Source: Bacteroidota bacterium
GTDB taxonomy: Bacteria; Bacteroidota; Bacteroidia; AKYH767-A; OLB10
Assembly (NCBI GenBank): GCA_016713925.1
Contig: JADJOH010000007.1
Location: 359,501-423,500, forward strand
Reading direction: 5' to 3'
DNA: 64,000 bases
Positions 45,701-53,343 of the stretch are shown here, piece after piece; position 1 is the stretch's first letter, and each line of letters begins with the position of its first letter. The position numbers were made by a program, and so were the translations under genes. The notes beneath the pieces are model-generated. The model was not told the DNA's origin. It made no database searches and was given only the letters and a program-made list of their open reading frames with translations.

Positions 45701-46449
45701 CCATTATAGAAGTCAAGATAAGCGGAGGAGTTGGTAAGATGTATGGATCCGATAGTTGTGTTAGAAATAGCACCCGTGTTGTCCAATACAATATAGCTAC
45801 TTGTAATGGTTAGTAATCCTTGAACACTCCTGGTTTGTAAACTGTTTTGCATTTGCCATATTCCACTTACTCCACTAATAGTTAGATTACCAAAGTTGGA
45901 TGAAACTACCGTGCCTAGTCCTACAGAAGTACTGTACCACTTTCTGATCGTAAGCGTACTGGTAGGAGAAAAATTTTCAATGCATTTCCCAAATAATGTA
46001 GCCCCTCCGGAGCTATTGTCTCCCGGATTCCAGTTTACAGCACCTCCTGCATTTACAGTGAAGTTGGTGGAATTGTTTACTATGGTAATATTGCCTCCAT
46101 TGATGTTTAATGTACCGCTGATATTTAATCCTGCAGTATTGTTGACAGTTAATTTTTTTGAATTACCTATTAATACTGTAGCACCCGACTGTATCGTTAA
46201 GGATTTGCATTGCGCATTGCTTACATTTACGTTTGGACTATGTCCTGTTGCGATGATAACATCGTCGCTTGCTGATGGCTGTCCTGACGGACTCCAGGTG
46301 GAAGAAGAGTTCCAATTGCCATTGCCGGTAGTTGTTTTTGTTACAGCCAGTGAGGATAGGTGAAGTGTAATGAAAAAAATGAAAAGCAGGACTTGTTTCT
46401 TCGAAATATTGTATTTAAAGGAATTCATATGGGGTTGACTTATGTTCAT
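42760..46449 (-). CDS. Large T9SS surface protein with repetitive beta-structure
   Basis: A 1229-residue secreted protein. The signal peptide is clearest from the second Met (46428: MNSFKYNISKKQVLLFIFF...). Residues about 40-800 are low-complexity Asn/Ser/Thr/Gly-rich beta repeats with recurring LTISGTLNINGG-type turns, as in right-handed beta-helix adhesins. Residues 1055-1140 are a fibronectin-like segment (LPIKLLEFTAKLKENYVLIKWATAEEKNNDYFNIERS). The end is a type A T9SS sorting domain (ILSLSPNPFSNEFSVKYNL ... NYILQIINGSEKISKKLVKN). Adhesion or matrix function is inferred. It sits 6 bp after a small membrane protein and 29 bp before the LamG-like frame, so the three are one operon. Confidence 0.85.
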   Translation of the reverse strand: MNISQPHMNSFKYNISKKQVLLFIFFITLHLSSLAVTKTTTGNGNWNSSSTWSPSGQPSASDDVIIATGHSPNVNVSNAQCKSLTIQSGATVLIGNSKKLTVNNTAGLNISGTLNINGGNITIVNNSTNFTVNAGGAVNWNPGDNSSGGATLFGKCIENFSPTSTLTIRKWYSTSVGLGTVVSSNFGNLTISGVSGIWQMQNSLQTRSVQGLLTITSSYIVLDNTGAISNTTIGSIHLTNSSAYLDFYNGTHPGSFSVTTGNVTIAGGELDGFYTAGTGTCNFTINGNLDMTSYGYLVGSHNHNGHFNITINGNASLNRSYFWGINNGSGNITINITGDLTTTKNGSTYSEFYGIVDGNGNSTLTINGSFSNQGYFDLIWNTGVTGVGNGNGSMTIGGTFTQSDGDFRGIWNATTTNSGSCSITIDTLNYSGGIFMVAYSCASGSVNHSLSVTGKATIAFSNSSNIFRGNGLATLSGTQNNSSFTYTCNGPFEINGNASAEFSANTGYGSETILLQSTTSFSGGTINFGFTEHDINFTTTDQFTITGGTIYLSKNSGNSTINLNQNVLLNGGTLNVKNNTGRTNVNISGDLTITSGTLLLYSNSSIASNDSTNLRISGDFTQSNGSLQFTNNTGNTGPICLYIEGGNYNLSGTGSITSGGAGTSSYFGYIIFNNSTNTNYNRSSANHHIEQVKYRLNSGANVTVTGGPMELSSGATAATDYLTVSTDASLNLGTTSIISNGLAAHCGIQVSSSGTLLTANINGLYDGTNNAAISSGSNMDYELASTSTICYNGVDNQKISGYGNGIATATKHKYGSLEIAFNGTADNEYSYLENDLEVRNEITLTSGELKLNGHTLTGELITATTGYVKSEENNAVNNSKLLLAYTPTNKNLTFPFGKNSSTYIPVSINITNNPGTGYITVSTRGTGENNTPLPGLDNVAAIPTINPGGADVSTSHVIDRWWEVNAPGVTATYSLRYAGDENTTAGSVSGGTFNVQQWNGSNFTKVNSAGNGVTTGIGTITATLNNVSGPLVLSSGSASLPIKLLEFTAKLKENYVLIKWATAEEKNNDYFNIERSADGTSFENIEEIDGAGNSSSILHYEIRDNNPLPGTSYYRLKQTDFDGTFTYSPIRAVNRSSNNQLNETGIEILSLSPNPFSNEFSVKYNLTQGGESSISIYSMTGQLVYDQKRVDDSGINTFNFMDENNLPPANYILQIINGSEKISKKLVKN

Positions 46450-46455
46450 AGATGC

Positions 46456-46818
46456 TTATTCCGTTATAATTGTCTCAATATTTTTTGTAACTACATCGCT
46501 TGCTCTAGATCGGATTCTAACGTTCTGCGCTGAGCTGTTTCCTTTGTATTCCTGACTTTGTATTTGTTGGATAGCGTTTGCATCAAGCAGCATTCTGCTG
46601 TTTAGATTCGTTTCAACTGATCTGTAGTTAACAGTGGAAGTGGTATTTTGCTCATTTGCATAAGAAGACTCATTGTTGGATAAATTAACTACAATGAGAG
46701 CTACCATCATACAACCTAATATGGATGAGCCGACAATAACATAACGCATCGTATACTTTTGGGATACACGTTGAGTCATTTTCAATTTACGCGGATTCGG
46801 TTTACCTGGCTTTCTCAT
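46456..46818 (-). CDS. Small single-pass membrane protein of unknown function
   Basis: A 120-residue protein. A strongly basic N-terminus (MRKPGKPNPRKLKMTQRVSQKY) leads into one transmembrane segment (YVIVGSSILGCMMVALIVVNL), then about 70 Asn/Ser/Gln-rich residues outside. This N-in, single-pass plan resembles the restored N-terminus of the LamG-like protein at 41595. It is the first gene of the surface module and is separated from the sigma54-type regulator by a terminator. A role in assembling or anchoring the large T9SS protein is only a guess from position. Confidence 0.7.
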   Translation of the reverse strand: MRKPGKPNPRKLKMTQRVSQKYTMRYVIVGSSILGCMMVALIVVNLSNNESSYANEQNTTSTVNYRSVETNLNSRMLLDANAIQQIQSQEYKGNSSAQNVRIRSRASDVVTKNIETIITE

Positions 46819-46884
46819 GTTTAGGGATTTGTCTTAGTACAGTATACGAGAGTTGTTCTAAAGAGTTGTTTTTTTTAAATAGAA

Positions 46885-46910
46885 AAGCCGGGTAAAATTT
46901 TACCCGGCTT
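46885..46910 (-). terminator. Terminator of the FIST phosphorelay operon
   Basis: A perfect 26-nt palindrome (AAGCCGGGTAAAA and its complement). On the minus strand it is followed by TTCTATTT. It lies 24 bp past the sigma54-type regulator stop and separates the signalling operon from the surface module. Confidence 0.8.
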
Positions 46911-46933
46911 GACTGATTTTCAGTTGAACTTAT

Positions 46934-48109
46934 TTATGCCGTAACGAAGGTTAAGTCTTCCACACTAATGGTATTGTTCTCTGCCATTAAAGCTGCACGT
47001 TCTATAACTGCTTTTAGTTCCCGGATGTTACCGGGCCATGCATAATCCAGCATGAATTGACACGCCTCCTTAGAAATGATCATCTGTTCCATGCGGTTCT
47101 GCTGGCAAAAATCATGAAGAAAAGATTTGGCAAGCATGATGATGTCGTCTCCACGGTCATGCAAAGGGGGGAGATGTATGAGGAAGCCCTGAATCCTGTA
47201 AAACAAATCTTCACGGAAACGCCCTTCTTTTACTTCCTGTGCAAGATTTCGGTTGGTAGCAGCAATAAGCCGGAAGTCAAGTTTAATGGTTTTATTACTA
47301 CCGATTCTTGTTATTTCTTTTTCCTGAAGTACGCGAAGTATTTTTGCCTGTAAACCAAGATCCATTTCTCCGATTTCATCTAAGAAGATAGTGCCACCAT
47401 CTGCTTCTTCAAACTTTCCAATTCTTCTGTCCCGGGCATCTGTGAATGCACCTTTTTCATGGCCAAAAAGTTCACTCTCTACCAGTTCAGTTGGAATGGC
47501 TCCCATGTTCACTACGACAAAGGGTTTTCTGGATCTTTGTGAATTGAAATGGAGAGCTTTTGCTACAAGTTCTTTTCCTGTGCCACTTTGTCCGGTGATC
47601 AGTACCATCATGTTGTTTTTCTCCACTTTTTGTATAAGTCGGAGTACACGAAGTACGGAATTGCTATTTCCGATAATGTTGGAGTATTTGTTCCTGTCAA
47701 TAATTTGATCCTTCAAAAGCTCCACTTCTCTGCGAAGCGTGACGTTCATCGAAAGATTTCGTACTGAATTTTCAATGTTGGCCATCATTTGCTCGTTTTT
47801 TAAAATGTAGTCATTGGCACCGTTCTGATAACATTGTACCACGACATGTACATCCTCTTGTCCGGAACAGATAACGACCAATGAATTTGGACTCACCGCC
47901 TTCACCTGTTTCATGAGCGTGAGACCATCCATTCCCGGAAGGTTGTAGTCAATAATAACTATATCCGGATGTTGAATTAAATTGCTAATGCACTCTTCAC
48001 CGGTAGTGAAATGTGTGGTCTCGAATGCCTCGAATTTTGAAAGATTCTGACGAATCAGACTTGCAATCATCATATCGTCTTCGATAAGAAATATTTTTCC
48101 TGCGTTCAT
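46934..48109 (-). CDS. Sigma54-type response regulator lacking a DNA-binding domain
   Basis: A 391-residue NtrC-family regulator. The receiver domain (1-120) has D11/D12, phosphoacceptor D54 (VIIDYNLPGMDG) and K104. The AAA+ domain (140-380) has Walker A GQSGTGKE (173-180), Walker B GTIFLDEIGEMD, and the sigma54-contact loop GAFTDA (220-225) in place of the classical GAFTGA. The sequence ends at VEDLTFVTA straight after the AAA+ lid. There is no Fis-type helix-turn-helix, and only 23 bp remain before the terminator, so the domain is not hidden by a frameshift. Such activators (compare FlgR of epsilonproteobacteria) can act from solution. The target promoters are unknown. Confidence 0.9.
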   Translation of the reverse strand: MNAGKIFLIEDDMMIASLIRQNLSKFEAFETTHFTTGEECISNLIQHPDIVIIDYNLPGMDGLTLMKQVKAVSPNSLVVICSGQEDVHVVVQCYQNGANDYILKNEQMMANIENSVRNLSMNVTLRREVELLKDQIIDRNKYSNIIGNSNSVLRVLRLIQKVEKNNMMVLITGQSGTGKELVAKALHFNSQRSRKPFVVVNMGAIPTELVESELFGHEKGAFTDARDRRIGKFEEADGGTIFLDEIGEMDLGLQAKILRVLQEKEITRIGSNKTIKLDFRLIAATNRNLAQEVKEGRFREDLFYRIQGFLIHLPPLHDRGDDIIMLAKSFLHDFCQQNRMEQMIISKEACQFMLDYAWPGNIRELKAVIERAALMAENNTISVEDLTFVTA

Positions 48110-48120
48110 GGTTGGGGGTT

Positions 48121-50013
48121 TTAATTGTTGATGATAGTTTTTATTTCATGTTCAAGTTCTGTGTAAGCTATTTCACAAACCTTCTTTATTTGTTCAATAT
48201 TGGTTTTTATCATTTCCATGTCCTCATTACGCTTAGCGAGATCCTCAATTTTAGCCGAAATACCGGAAAGTTCTTTTAATCCAACATAGTTGAAAGAAGG
48301 CTTCATTTTATGAGCAGCTTGCCTTATAGCTTCCCAATTTTGATTAGAAATGGCACTTTCTATTTCTGATATAGATGCCGGTGTGTTTTGCAGAAACATC
48401 TGAATGAATTCTATAAAAAACTGATCGTTGTTTTCAGAAATTTCCTTGAGAAAGTCCAGATTGATAAGTGGGCGACTACCGACTGAAGTTTCAGCTATCG
48501 GTGCTGTTTCTTTTGCAGCCGTCACCGCACTTTGAGCTTGTTTGTCAGGAGTGTTGTTGATGACCGATTTACCGGTTAAATCAGCGATACGTTGTTTTAA
48601 ATCTTCAGGCTTAAATGGCTTTGATAAGTAATCGTTCATTCCAATGCCAATGCATTTTTCTTTTTCCCCTGTCATCGCATGTCCTGTCATTGCAATAATG
48701 GGGACTGTATTGTTAGGGTAGGGGAGTTCCGCTCTGATAATTTCTGTGGCACGATAGCCATTCATATCGGGCATTTCAATGTCCATAAGAATAACATCAA
48801 AAATTTGCTCCTTAGCCGCTTTCACTGCTTCCACTCCTGTGATGGCGAATGTGGGTGTCAAGCCCCATTCTTTAAACATCTTTTCAATAATGAAACGGTT
48901 AATATCATGATCTTCTGCAATCAGTACTTTTAATTCACTCGGAAGATGAATGATGTTTTTCTTTTCTTTAACTATTTCCTGATTGTTTTCAATACAGATT
49001 TTGTATGGGATATGGAAAATGAACGTAGTGCCTTCATTGGCTATACTTTCAACATGTATAGATCCATTTTGTCTTTCAATCAGTTGTTTGGTGATGGTTA
49101 ATCCTAATCCGGTACCACCATATTTCCGGGTAATATCATCTCCTGCCTGCGTAAATGATTCAAATATCGAGTCGATTTTGTGGGCCGGTATACCAATTCC
49201 TGTATCGCTTATCCGAAACTCCAAAACAATATGAGTGCTGTTTTGCTCAAGTGTGTTAACAACGATACGAACACTTCCCTTGTCTGTGAATTTTACCGCG
49301 TTTCCTAGTAGATTGTTGATGATTTGTGTTAATCGTACAGGGTCACCTGCCAGCGTATCCGGTAAATTTTTGGATACTTCCGTTTTGAGTTCAATATTCT
49401 TTTCTGTTGTTTTAGGAATGAAGGAGGCTACAGCTGTTTGTAAAGTATCTTTGATGGAAAAGGGGGTTTCTTCAAATACGAGTTTGCCACTATCGATTTT
49501 GGATAAGTCCAGAATGTCATTAACAATGACGAGTAAGGTGTCGGCTGATTTTCTGATCAGATCGAGATATTTTTTTTGCTCTTCAGAAATACTTGTATTC
49601 AACACAAATTGAGTAAGACTTATAATTCCATGAATTGGTGTTCTGATTTCATGGCTCATATTGGCCAGGAATTGTTCTTTTATTTTTGCAGACCCCTCTT
49701 TTACTTCAATAGTGTTCATGAGCTCTTCTTCATTCTTTATGAACGAAGTGATATCTATAGCTACGCCCATCATCCCATTGATTTGCTTGTCTTCATTTCG
49801 AATGGGAATATAGTTGACATCGAAATGATGTCCGTTTACTGCAGTTTTGTAATTTGTTTCGTTAGTAGTGCAAGCTTTGTTGAAGTCTTCACGACGGATG
49901 GGTAGTTCGTTGGTGAATTCACTTAGGTTTCGATCTATAACAGCTTCAGGCTTTATGGAAAGATTGAAAGCGGCTTTTCCTCTGAATAAGGTAATTTTTC
50001 CCTGTTTTGTCAA
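48121..50013 (-). CDS. Hybrid histidine kinase, main part (PAS-HisKA-ATPase-REC-HPt)
   Basis: The larger 3' part of a hybrid kinase gene split by a frameshift. It opens in the middle of a PAS domain (about 1-85), followed by HisKA with the active His in NMSHEIRTPIHG, an ATPase domain (NLLGNAVKFTD, DTGIGIP, KYGGTGLGLTITKQL), a receiver domain with Asp in VILMDIEMPDMNGY, and an HPt domain with His in RQAAHKMKPSFNYV. Signals can thus pass His-Asp-His within one protein and on to another receiver. The T5 run at 49995-49999 has one base too many; removing it fuses this part to the frame at 49946-50482. The sigma54-type regulator follows after 11 bp. Confidence 0.88.
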   Translation of the reverse strand: MTKQGKITLFRGKAAFNLSIKPEAVIDRNLSEFTNELPIRREDFNKACTTNETNYKTAVNGHHFDVNYIPIRNEDKQINGMMGVAIDITSFIKNEEELMNTIEVKEGSAKIKEQFLANMSHEIRTPIHGIISLTQFVLNTSISEEQKKYLDLIRKSADTLLVIVNDILDLSKIDSGKLVFEETPFSIKDTLQTAVASFIPKTTEKNIELKTEVSKNLPDTLAGDPVRLTQIINNLLGNAVKFTDKGSVRIVVNTLEQNSTHIVLEFRISDTGIGIPAHKIDSIFESFTQAGDDITRKYGGTGLGLTITKQLIERQNGSIHVESIANEGTTFIFHIPYKICIENNQEIVKEKKNIIHLPSELKVLIAEDHDINRFIIEKMFKEWGLTPTFAITGVEAVKAAKEQIFDVILMDIEMPDMNGYRATEIIRAELPYPNNTVPIIAMTGHAMTGEKEKCIGIGMNDYLSKPFKPEDLKQRIADLTGKSVINNTPDKQAQSAVTAAKETAPIAETSVGSRPLINLDFLKEISENNDQFFIEFIQMFLQNTPASISEIESAISNQNWEAIRQAAHKMKPSFNYVGLKELSGISAKIEDLAKRNEDMEMIKTNIEQIKKVCEIAYTELEHEIKTIINN

Positions 50014-50482
50014 TATTGAAAAGAATAATTGGAGATTTAGCTATGATGTTCTTTAGCTTAAACTCACTTTCAAGTAACGCCGCTTCAGCACGTTCGGCAT
50101 CTTCTCTGGCTTCTTTTATTTTTAGTACATACCGAAGACTTTTTCCAATACTGGCCGGTGTGATTTGGTTTTTTGTTAGAAAGTCCGAAGCCCCAAGTTT
50201 CATACATTCAACAGCCATATGTACATCTTCCTGACTGGTGACCATGATGATATTTCCCGACTTGTTTTTCGAACTATAATACTTGAGAAAATCGGAACCG
50301 TTTTGTTTTGGAAAATAGTAGTCAAGGAATATGCAATCAAAATTATTTTTCGAAGTGACATCAATCGCTTCTTCAATAGATCTTGAAACAGTGATGTCGA
50401 TTTCTAAGCCGGATGACTTTATTGCATTTTCCAGAATATAAATATCCTGCTGATAGTCTTCAATTATTTGAACTTTTATCAT
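49946..50482 (-). CDS. Hybrid histidine kinase, N-terminal receiver and PAS start
   Basis: The 5' part of the same kinase. A receiver domain (1-120) has the acidic IIEDYQQD, phosphoacceptor Asp in CIFLDYYFPKQNG and Lys in FLTKNQ. A coiled linker (REDAERAEAALLESE) leads into the PAS start (FKLKNIIAKSPIILFNIDKTGK), where the frame slips to NYLIQRKSRF and ends. With four A residues instead of five the text continues GKITLFRGKAAF in the next frame. This receiver shares the SQEDVHxxVxCxxxGAxDxLxKN block with the sigma54-type regulator of the operon, so the two receivers are closely related. The full protein would be about 785 residues. Confidence 0.85.
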   Translation of the reverse strand: MIKVQIIEDYQQDIYILENAIKSSGLEIDITVSRSIEEAIDVTSKNNFDCIFLDYYFPKQNGSDFLKYYSSKNKSGNIIMVTSQEDVHMAVECMKLGASDFLTKNQITPASIGKSLRYVLKIKEAREDAERAEAALLESEFKLKNIIAKSPIILFNIDKTGKNYLIQRKSRFQSFHKA

Positions 50483-50527
50483 GAAATGGAATTGTTTTGT
50501 GTCGTTTTGATTTGTGTGAAATGGATT

Positions 50528-50977
50528 TTAGGAGGTTTGATTCTCCGGTTGTTCACAGAGCTTCCAATAGCTGTTCAGAATGGAAACTGCGTTAACAAAT
50601 TTTTCAAACGAGAGCGGTTTTAAAATGTATCCTGCTACGTTTAACCGATAGGCCTCAATTTTATCCTGATCATCGTTCGATGTGGTCATTACAAATACAG
50701 TGGTGGATTTCAGTTCGGGGTCATTGCGAAGTTCTCTCAGGAATTCGAGACCATTCATTTTTGGCATGTTAATGTCCAATAGAATAATTCTTGGCTTTGG
50801 GTTAAGTTTTGGTCGTCCATTACTTCCACGAAGCATATTCAATGCTTCCACGCCATTGAAGGCAATGTGCAACGGGTTGGTAATATTGTTTTTCTTAAAT
50901 GCTCTTTGAACATTCATTACATCAACGCTATCGTCTTCAACCAGAAGGATATTTAAAAGTTTGTCTTCCATTGTCAT
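50528..50977 (-). CDS. Single-domain response regulator (CheY/Rcp1-like)
   Basis: A 149-residue receiver with no output domain. It has D15/D16 (LLVEDDSVD), phosphoacceptor Asp in IILLDINMPKMNG, a Thr/Ser switch (VMTTSND) and Lys in YILKPLS. Short Asn- and Arg-rich insertions before the phosphoacceptor strand are typical of Rcp1-like regulators paired with phytochrome-type kinases. Its ATG overlaps the stop of the upstream histidine kinase by one base (TAATG), which implies translational coupling and a partner relation. It probably carries phosphoryl groups between the kinases of this operon. Confidence 0.92.
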   Translation of the reverse strand: MTMEDKLLNILLVEDDSVDVMNVQRAFKKNNITNPLHIAFNGVEALNMLRGSNGRPKLNPKPRIILLDINMPKMNGLEFLRELRNDPELKSTTVFVMTTSNDDQDKIEAYRLNVAGYILKPLSFEKFVNAVSILNSYWKLCEQPENQTS

Positions 50978-52050
50978 TATGCTTTTATACTTTTTATTGT
51001 TTCAGTTTGTGTAGGCCATGTAAATGTGAATCGGGTTCCTTTTCCGTTTTCTGAGTGCAACCAGATTTTACCACCCTGTTCTTCAATAATCTTTTTTACT
51101 ATGGATAAACCGATTCCTGTGCTCTCCACGTGATCTCTTGCCGATAGGGTTTGGAATAGTCCGAAAATGCGTTGGTGATATTCTTCTTCGATTCCGGGAC
51201 CATTGTCTTCTACAGAGAATTGACAACAGTTTTCGAGATAGATACAGTTGATTTTTATTTTACCTTGCGGTTTATCAATATACTTAATTGCATTAGATAT
51301 TAAGTTGGAGAATACCTGGTGCAATCGGATGGTATCTGTTTCAATGGATGGCCATTCGCCTATAACCTCTATTTTTATACTTGGAGGTGGATTTAAGAAA
51401 TCAATGATTTCCTGCAAATATTGTCCGGTATGAATGACATGTTGTTCTCCTTTTATTTTACCGGCTTTTGTATAGGCAAGAATTCCATGAATGAGATTTT
51501 CCATGCGTAGCACACGGCCCCTTAATAGCTGCAGATTTTTTCTGGTATCTGCACTAATATGCTCATTTGAATCCTCTTCAATCCATTCAGCAAGGCTTGC
51601 TATTGCCCGAAGAGGGGCTTTTAGATCATGTGAAACCACATATGCAAATTGATCCAGGTCTTTATTTATTTTTTCAAGGTTACTTAGGTTCTTCTTCAAT
51701 TGTTCTTCAGCACTTATTCGCCTTTCGCTTTCCTTTTTTATTGTTTCGGATATAGAGAGAATGTTGGAGTGAATATCCTCTTTATGCTCGAATTTATAGT
51801 TGAGTAAACTCAGTGATTCCGTTAGTTTTTTTAGTGCTAATTTTTGATCTTTACTTTCTTTAAAGAGTTTTGCATTTAAATTGCTCATTTCTGCTGAACT
51901 GACAGCTAATGATCTTTCTGCAAGAATTTTGTCTTTTTCAAATTGGTCATAACTTTCACTGACAGCATCAATGAACTTCCTCACCTGTGGATCTTTTGAT
52001 TTTTCTCCTAGGTGTTTTTCAATTTGCCTTTCCAGTAATTTGTTTCTCAT
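50977..52050 (-). CDS. Soluble histidine kinase with coiled-coil input
   Basis: A 357-residue kinase with no membrane segment. Residues 1-130 are largely coiled coil. HisKA follows with the active His in YVVSHDLKAPLRAIASL, and then an ATPase domain (NLISNAIKYID, DNGPGIEEEY, GIGLSIVKKIIEEQGG). The SHDLKAPLR form is that of phytochrome-like kinases, but no chromophore or PAS domain is present. It lies 6 bp after a FIST-domain gene, which most likely provides the sensing part as a separate protein, and it overlaps its response regulator gene by one base. Confidence 0.9.
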   Translation of the reverse strand: MRNKLLERQIEKHLGEKSKDPQVRKFIDAVSESYDQFEKDKILAERSLAVSSAEMSNLNAKLFKESKDQKLALKKLTESLSLLNYKFEHKEDIHSNILSISETIKKESERRISAEEQLKKNLSNLEKINKDLDQFAYVVSHDLKAPLRAIASLAEWIEEDSNEHISADTRKNLQLLRGRVLRMENLIHGILAYTKAGKIKGEQHVIHTGQYLQEIIDFLNPPPSIKIEVIGEWPSIETDTIRLHQVFSNLISNAIKYIDKPQGKIKINCIYLENCCQFSVEDNGPGIEEEYHQRIFGLFQTLSARDHVESTGIGLSIVKKIIEEQGGKIWLHSENGKGTRFTFTWPTQTETIKSIKA

Positions 52051-52056
52051 CTTTTC

Positions 52057-53193
52057 CTATCGCTCGCTCATCGTAGTGATGGTCATCGTCTGATTATGTA
52101 GCTCACAGCTGTTGAAGCCCTGGTTGGGAGAGATTTCACCATAGGAATAGAAGCCGGTTATAGCAGTTGTGGTGCCCAAAATATCTCGGATTGCCTCAAC
52201 TTCTTCTTCAATGCGTTGATTTAATATCAATTTTCTTCCTACGCAACTTATTAATATGGCTAAATCAGGTTTTTGAAAAGTTTGTATACTATGCGTGGCT
52301 GCATTGGACGCGCCTTCGATCAAACGATCAAAATTGGCTTTCATTAAACGGGTATACTTACCTGTGGGAACGTTTCCTGCAAATGTCAGACTTTGTTCAT
52401 CTTCATTTATAGATAAAATAGTTCTGACCACCGGCTCATCATTTTCAGATAGCTTTACACTCAATGGAAATAGGAGAGCGCTACCCGGTAATTCATCTGA
52501 GAACTCACCAAGATATTTTTTATAAATAGAGAGTGCAGGTTGTCCATCTAATTCAAAAAGAACATTAGCGGTTGATTTAGTTATTAGTCGTTCAGGACCA
52601 AAGGCATCCCAACCACCCATACTTCCATGCGAAACTTTTAAGTGACTTCCATAAAAACCTACTGCAATTATTTGGCCCTCTCCCGGTTGTTCATTGAGGC
52701 CAACCAATGTTTTTTGAAATCTGTTTCCATCTCCTGCAAGTCCACCTGTAATTACTATTTCTTTGGGAAGTTCTTGCTGCAAGCCACTTACAAGATCGCT
52801 CCCATTTACTTGTTGACCATCAGATATAATAAGGATACTCGTGAGTTGATTATGATCAAATTTCTTTGCAATCTCAATTCCGGCTAGTTTGCTGTCTTTA
52901 TAATCTGAGAATTGCAATCCATGAGTGATGAACTTTGTTTTTTCGAAGCAGATCGCGGTCAATGAAATGGTATCATCATTTACTTGTGTATCGAAGATTT
53001 CGCCGGAGGTAGAATTCATTAAAATATCTGCCTTCGGATACTTGTTTCTTATTTCCTGATAAAAGCCGGTGCTGGAAAGTAGTATTCTGCTACCAAAAAC
53101 AATTACCAATTGATAATGCTCAGCATCTTTTAAATCACTTCGAAGCGTTTCCCAGGTTTTCTCCGGTGTCCATTTGCATTGCTCTATTTTCAT
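52057..53193 (-). CDS. FIST-domain sensor protein
   Basis: A 378-residue soluble protein with FIST N (about 25-220) and FIST C (about 225-365) domains. FIST is a predicted small-ligand-binding input domain of bacterial signalling proteins, usually found near or fused to kinases. Visible blocks are SSTGFYQEIRNKYPKADILMNSTSGEI, ITGGLAGDGNRF, IIAVGFYGSHLKVSHGSMGGW and the C-terminal TAITGFYSYGEISP. No signal peptide or membrane segment is present, so it senses something in the cytosol. It is the first gene of the five-gene signalling operon. The ligand is unknown; amino acids have been suggested for the family. Confidence 0.9.
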   Translation of the reverse strand: MKIEQCKWTPEKTWETLRSDLKDAEHYQLVIVFGSRILLSSTGFYQEIRNKYPKADILMNSTSGEIFDTQVNDDTISLTAICFEKTKFITHGLQFSDYKDSKLAGIEIAKKFDHNQLTSILIISDGQQVNGSDLVSGLQQELPKEIVITGGLAGDGNRFQKTLVGLNEQPGEGQIIAVGFYGSHLKVSHGSMGGWDAFGPERLITKSTANVLFELDGQPALSIYKKYLGEFSDELPGSALLFPLSVKLSENDEPVVRTILSINEDEQSLTFAGNVPTGKYTRLMKANFDRLIEGASNAATHSIQTFQKPDLAILISCVGRKLILNQRIEEEVEAIRDILGTTTAITGFYSYGEISPNQGFNSCELHNQTMTITTMSER

Positions 53194-53343
53194 CTTGCCG
53201 TATTTTGCTCATTACTTTTACTGATAAAGAGCAGGATATGTTACGGCTAGATGGAAATCAGATCACTAAATCAGTGCGAAAATTAAAGATATCTTACATA
53301 AATTCTGTAAGGTTTTAATAAAAAAGTCATGAAAATGACTTTG

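Noticed and set aside
45896..46363. A 155-codon plus-strand frame inside the large T9SS gene
   Set aside because: An antisense shadow of Asn/Thr-rich repeats; its hydrophobic look follows from the complement of AAT/ACT codons.
46819..46884. Sigma54 promoter (TGGCAC-N5-TTGC) before the surface module
   Set aside because: None was seen by eye in the short gap upstream of 46818, so direct control by the AAA+ regulator is not supported by sequence here.
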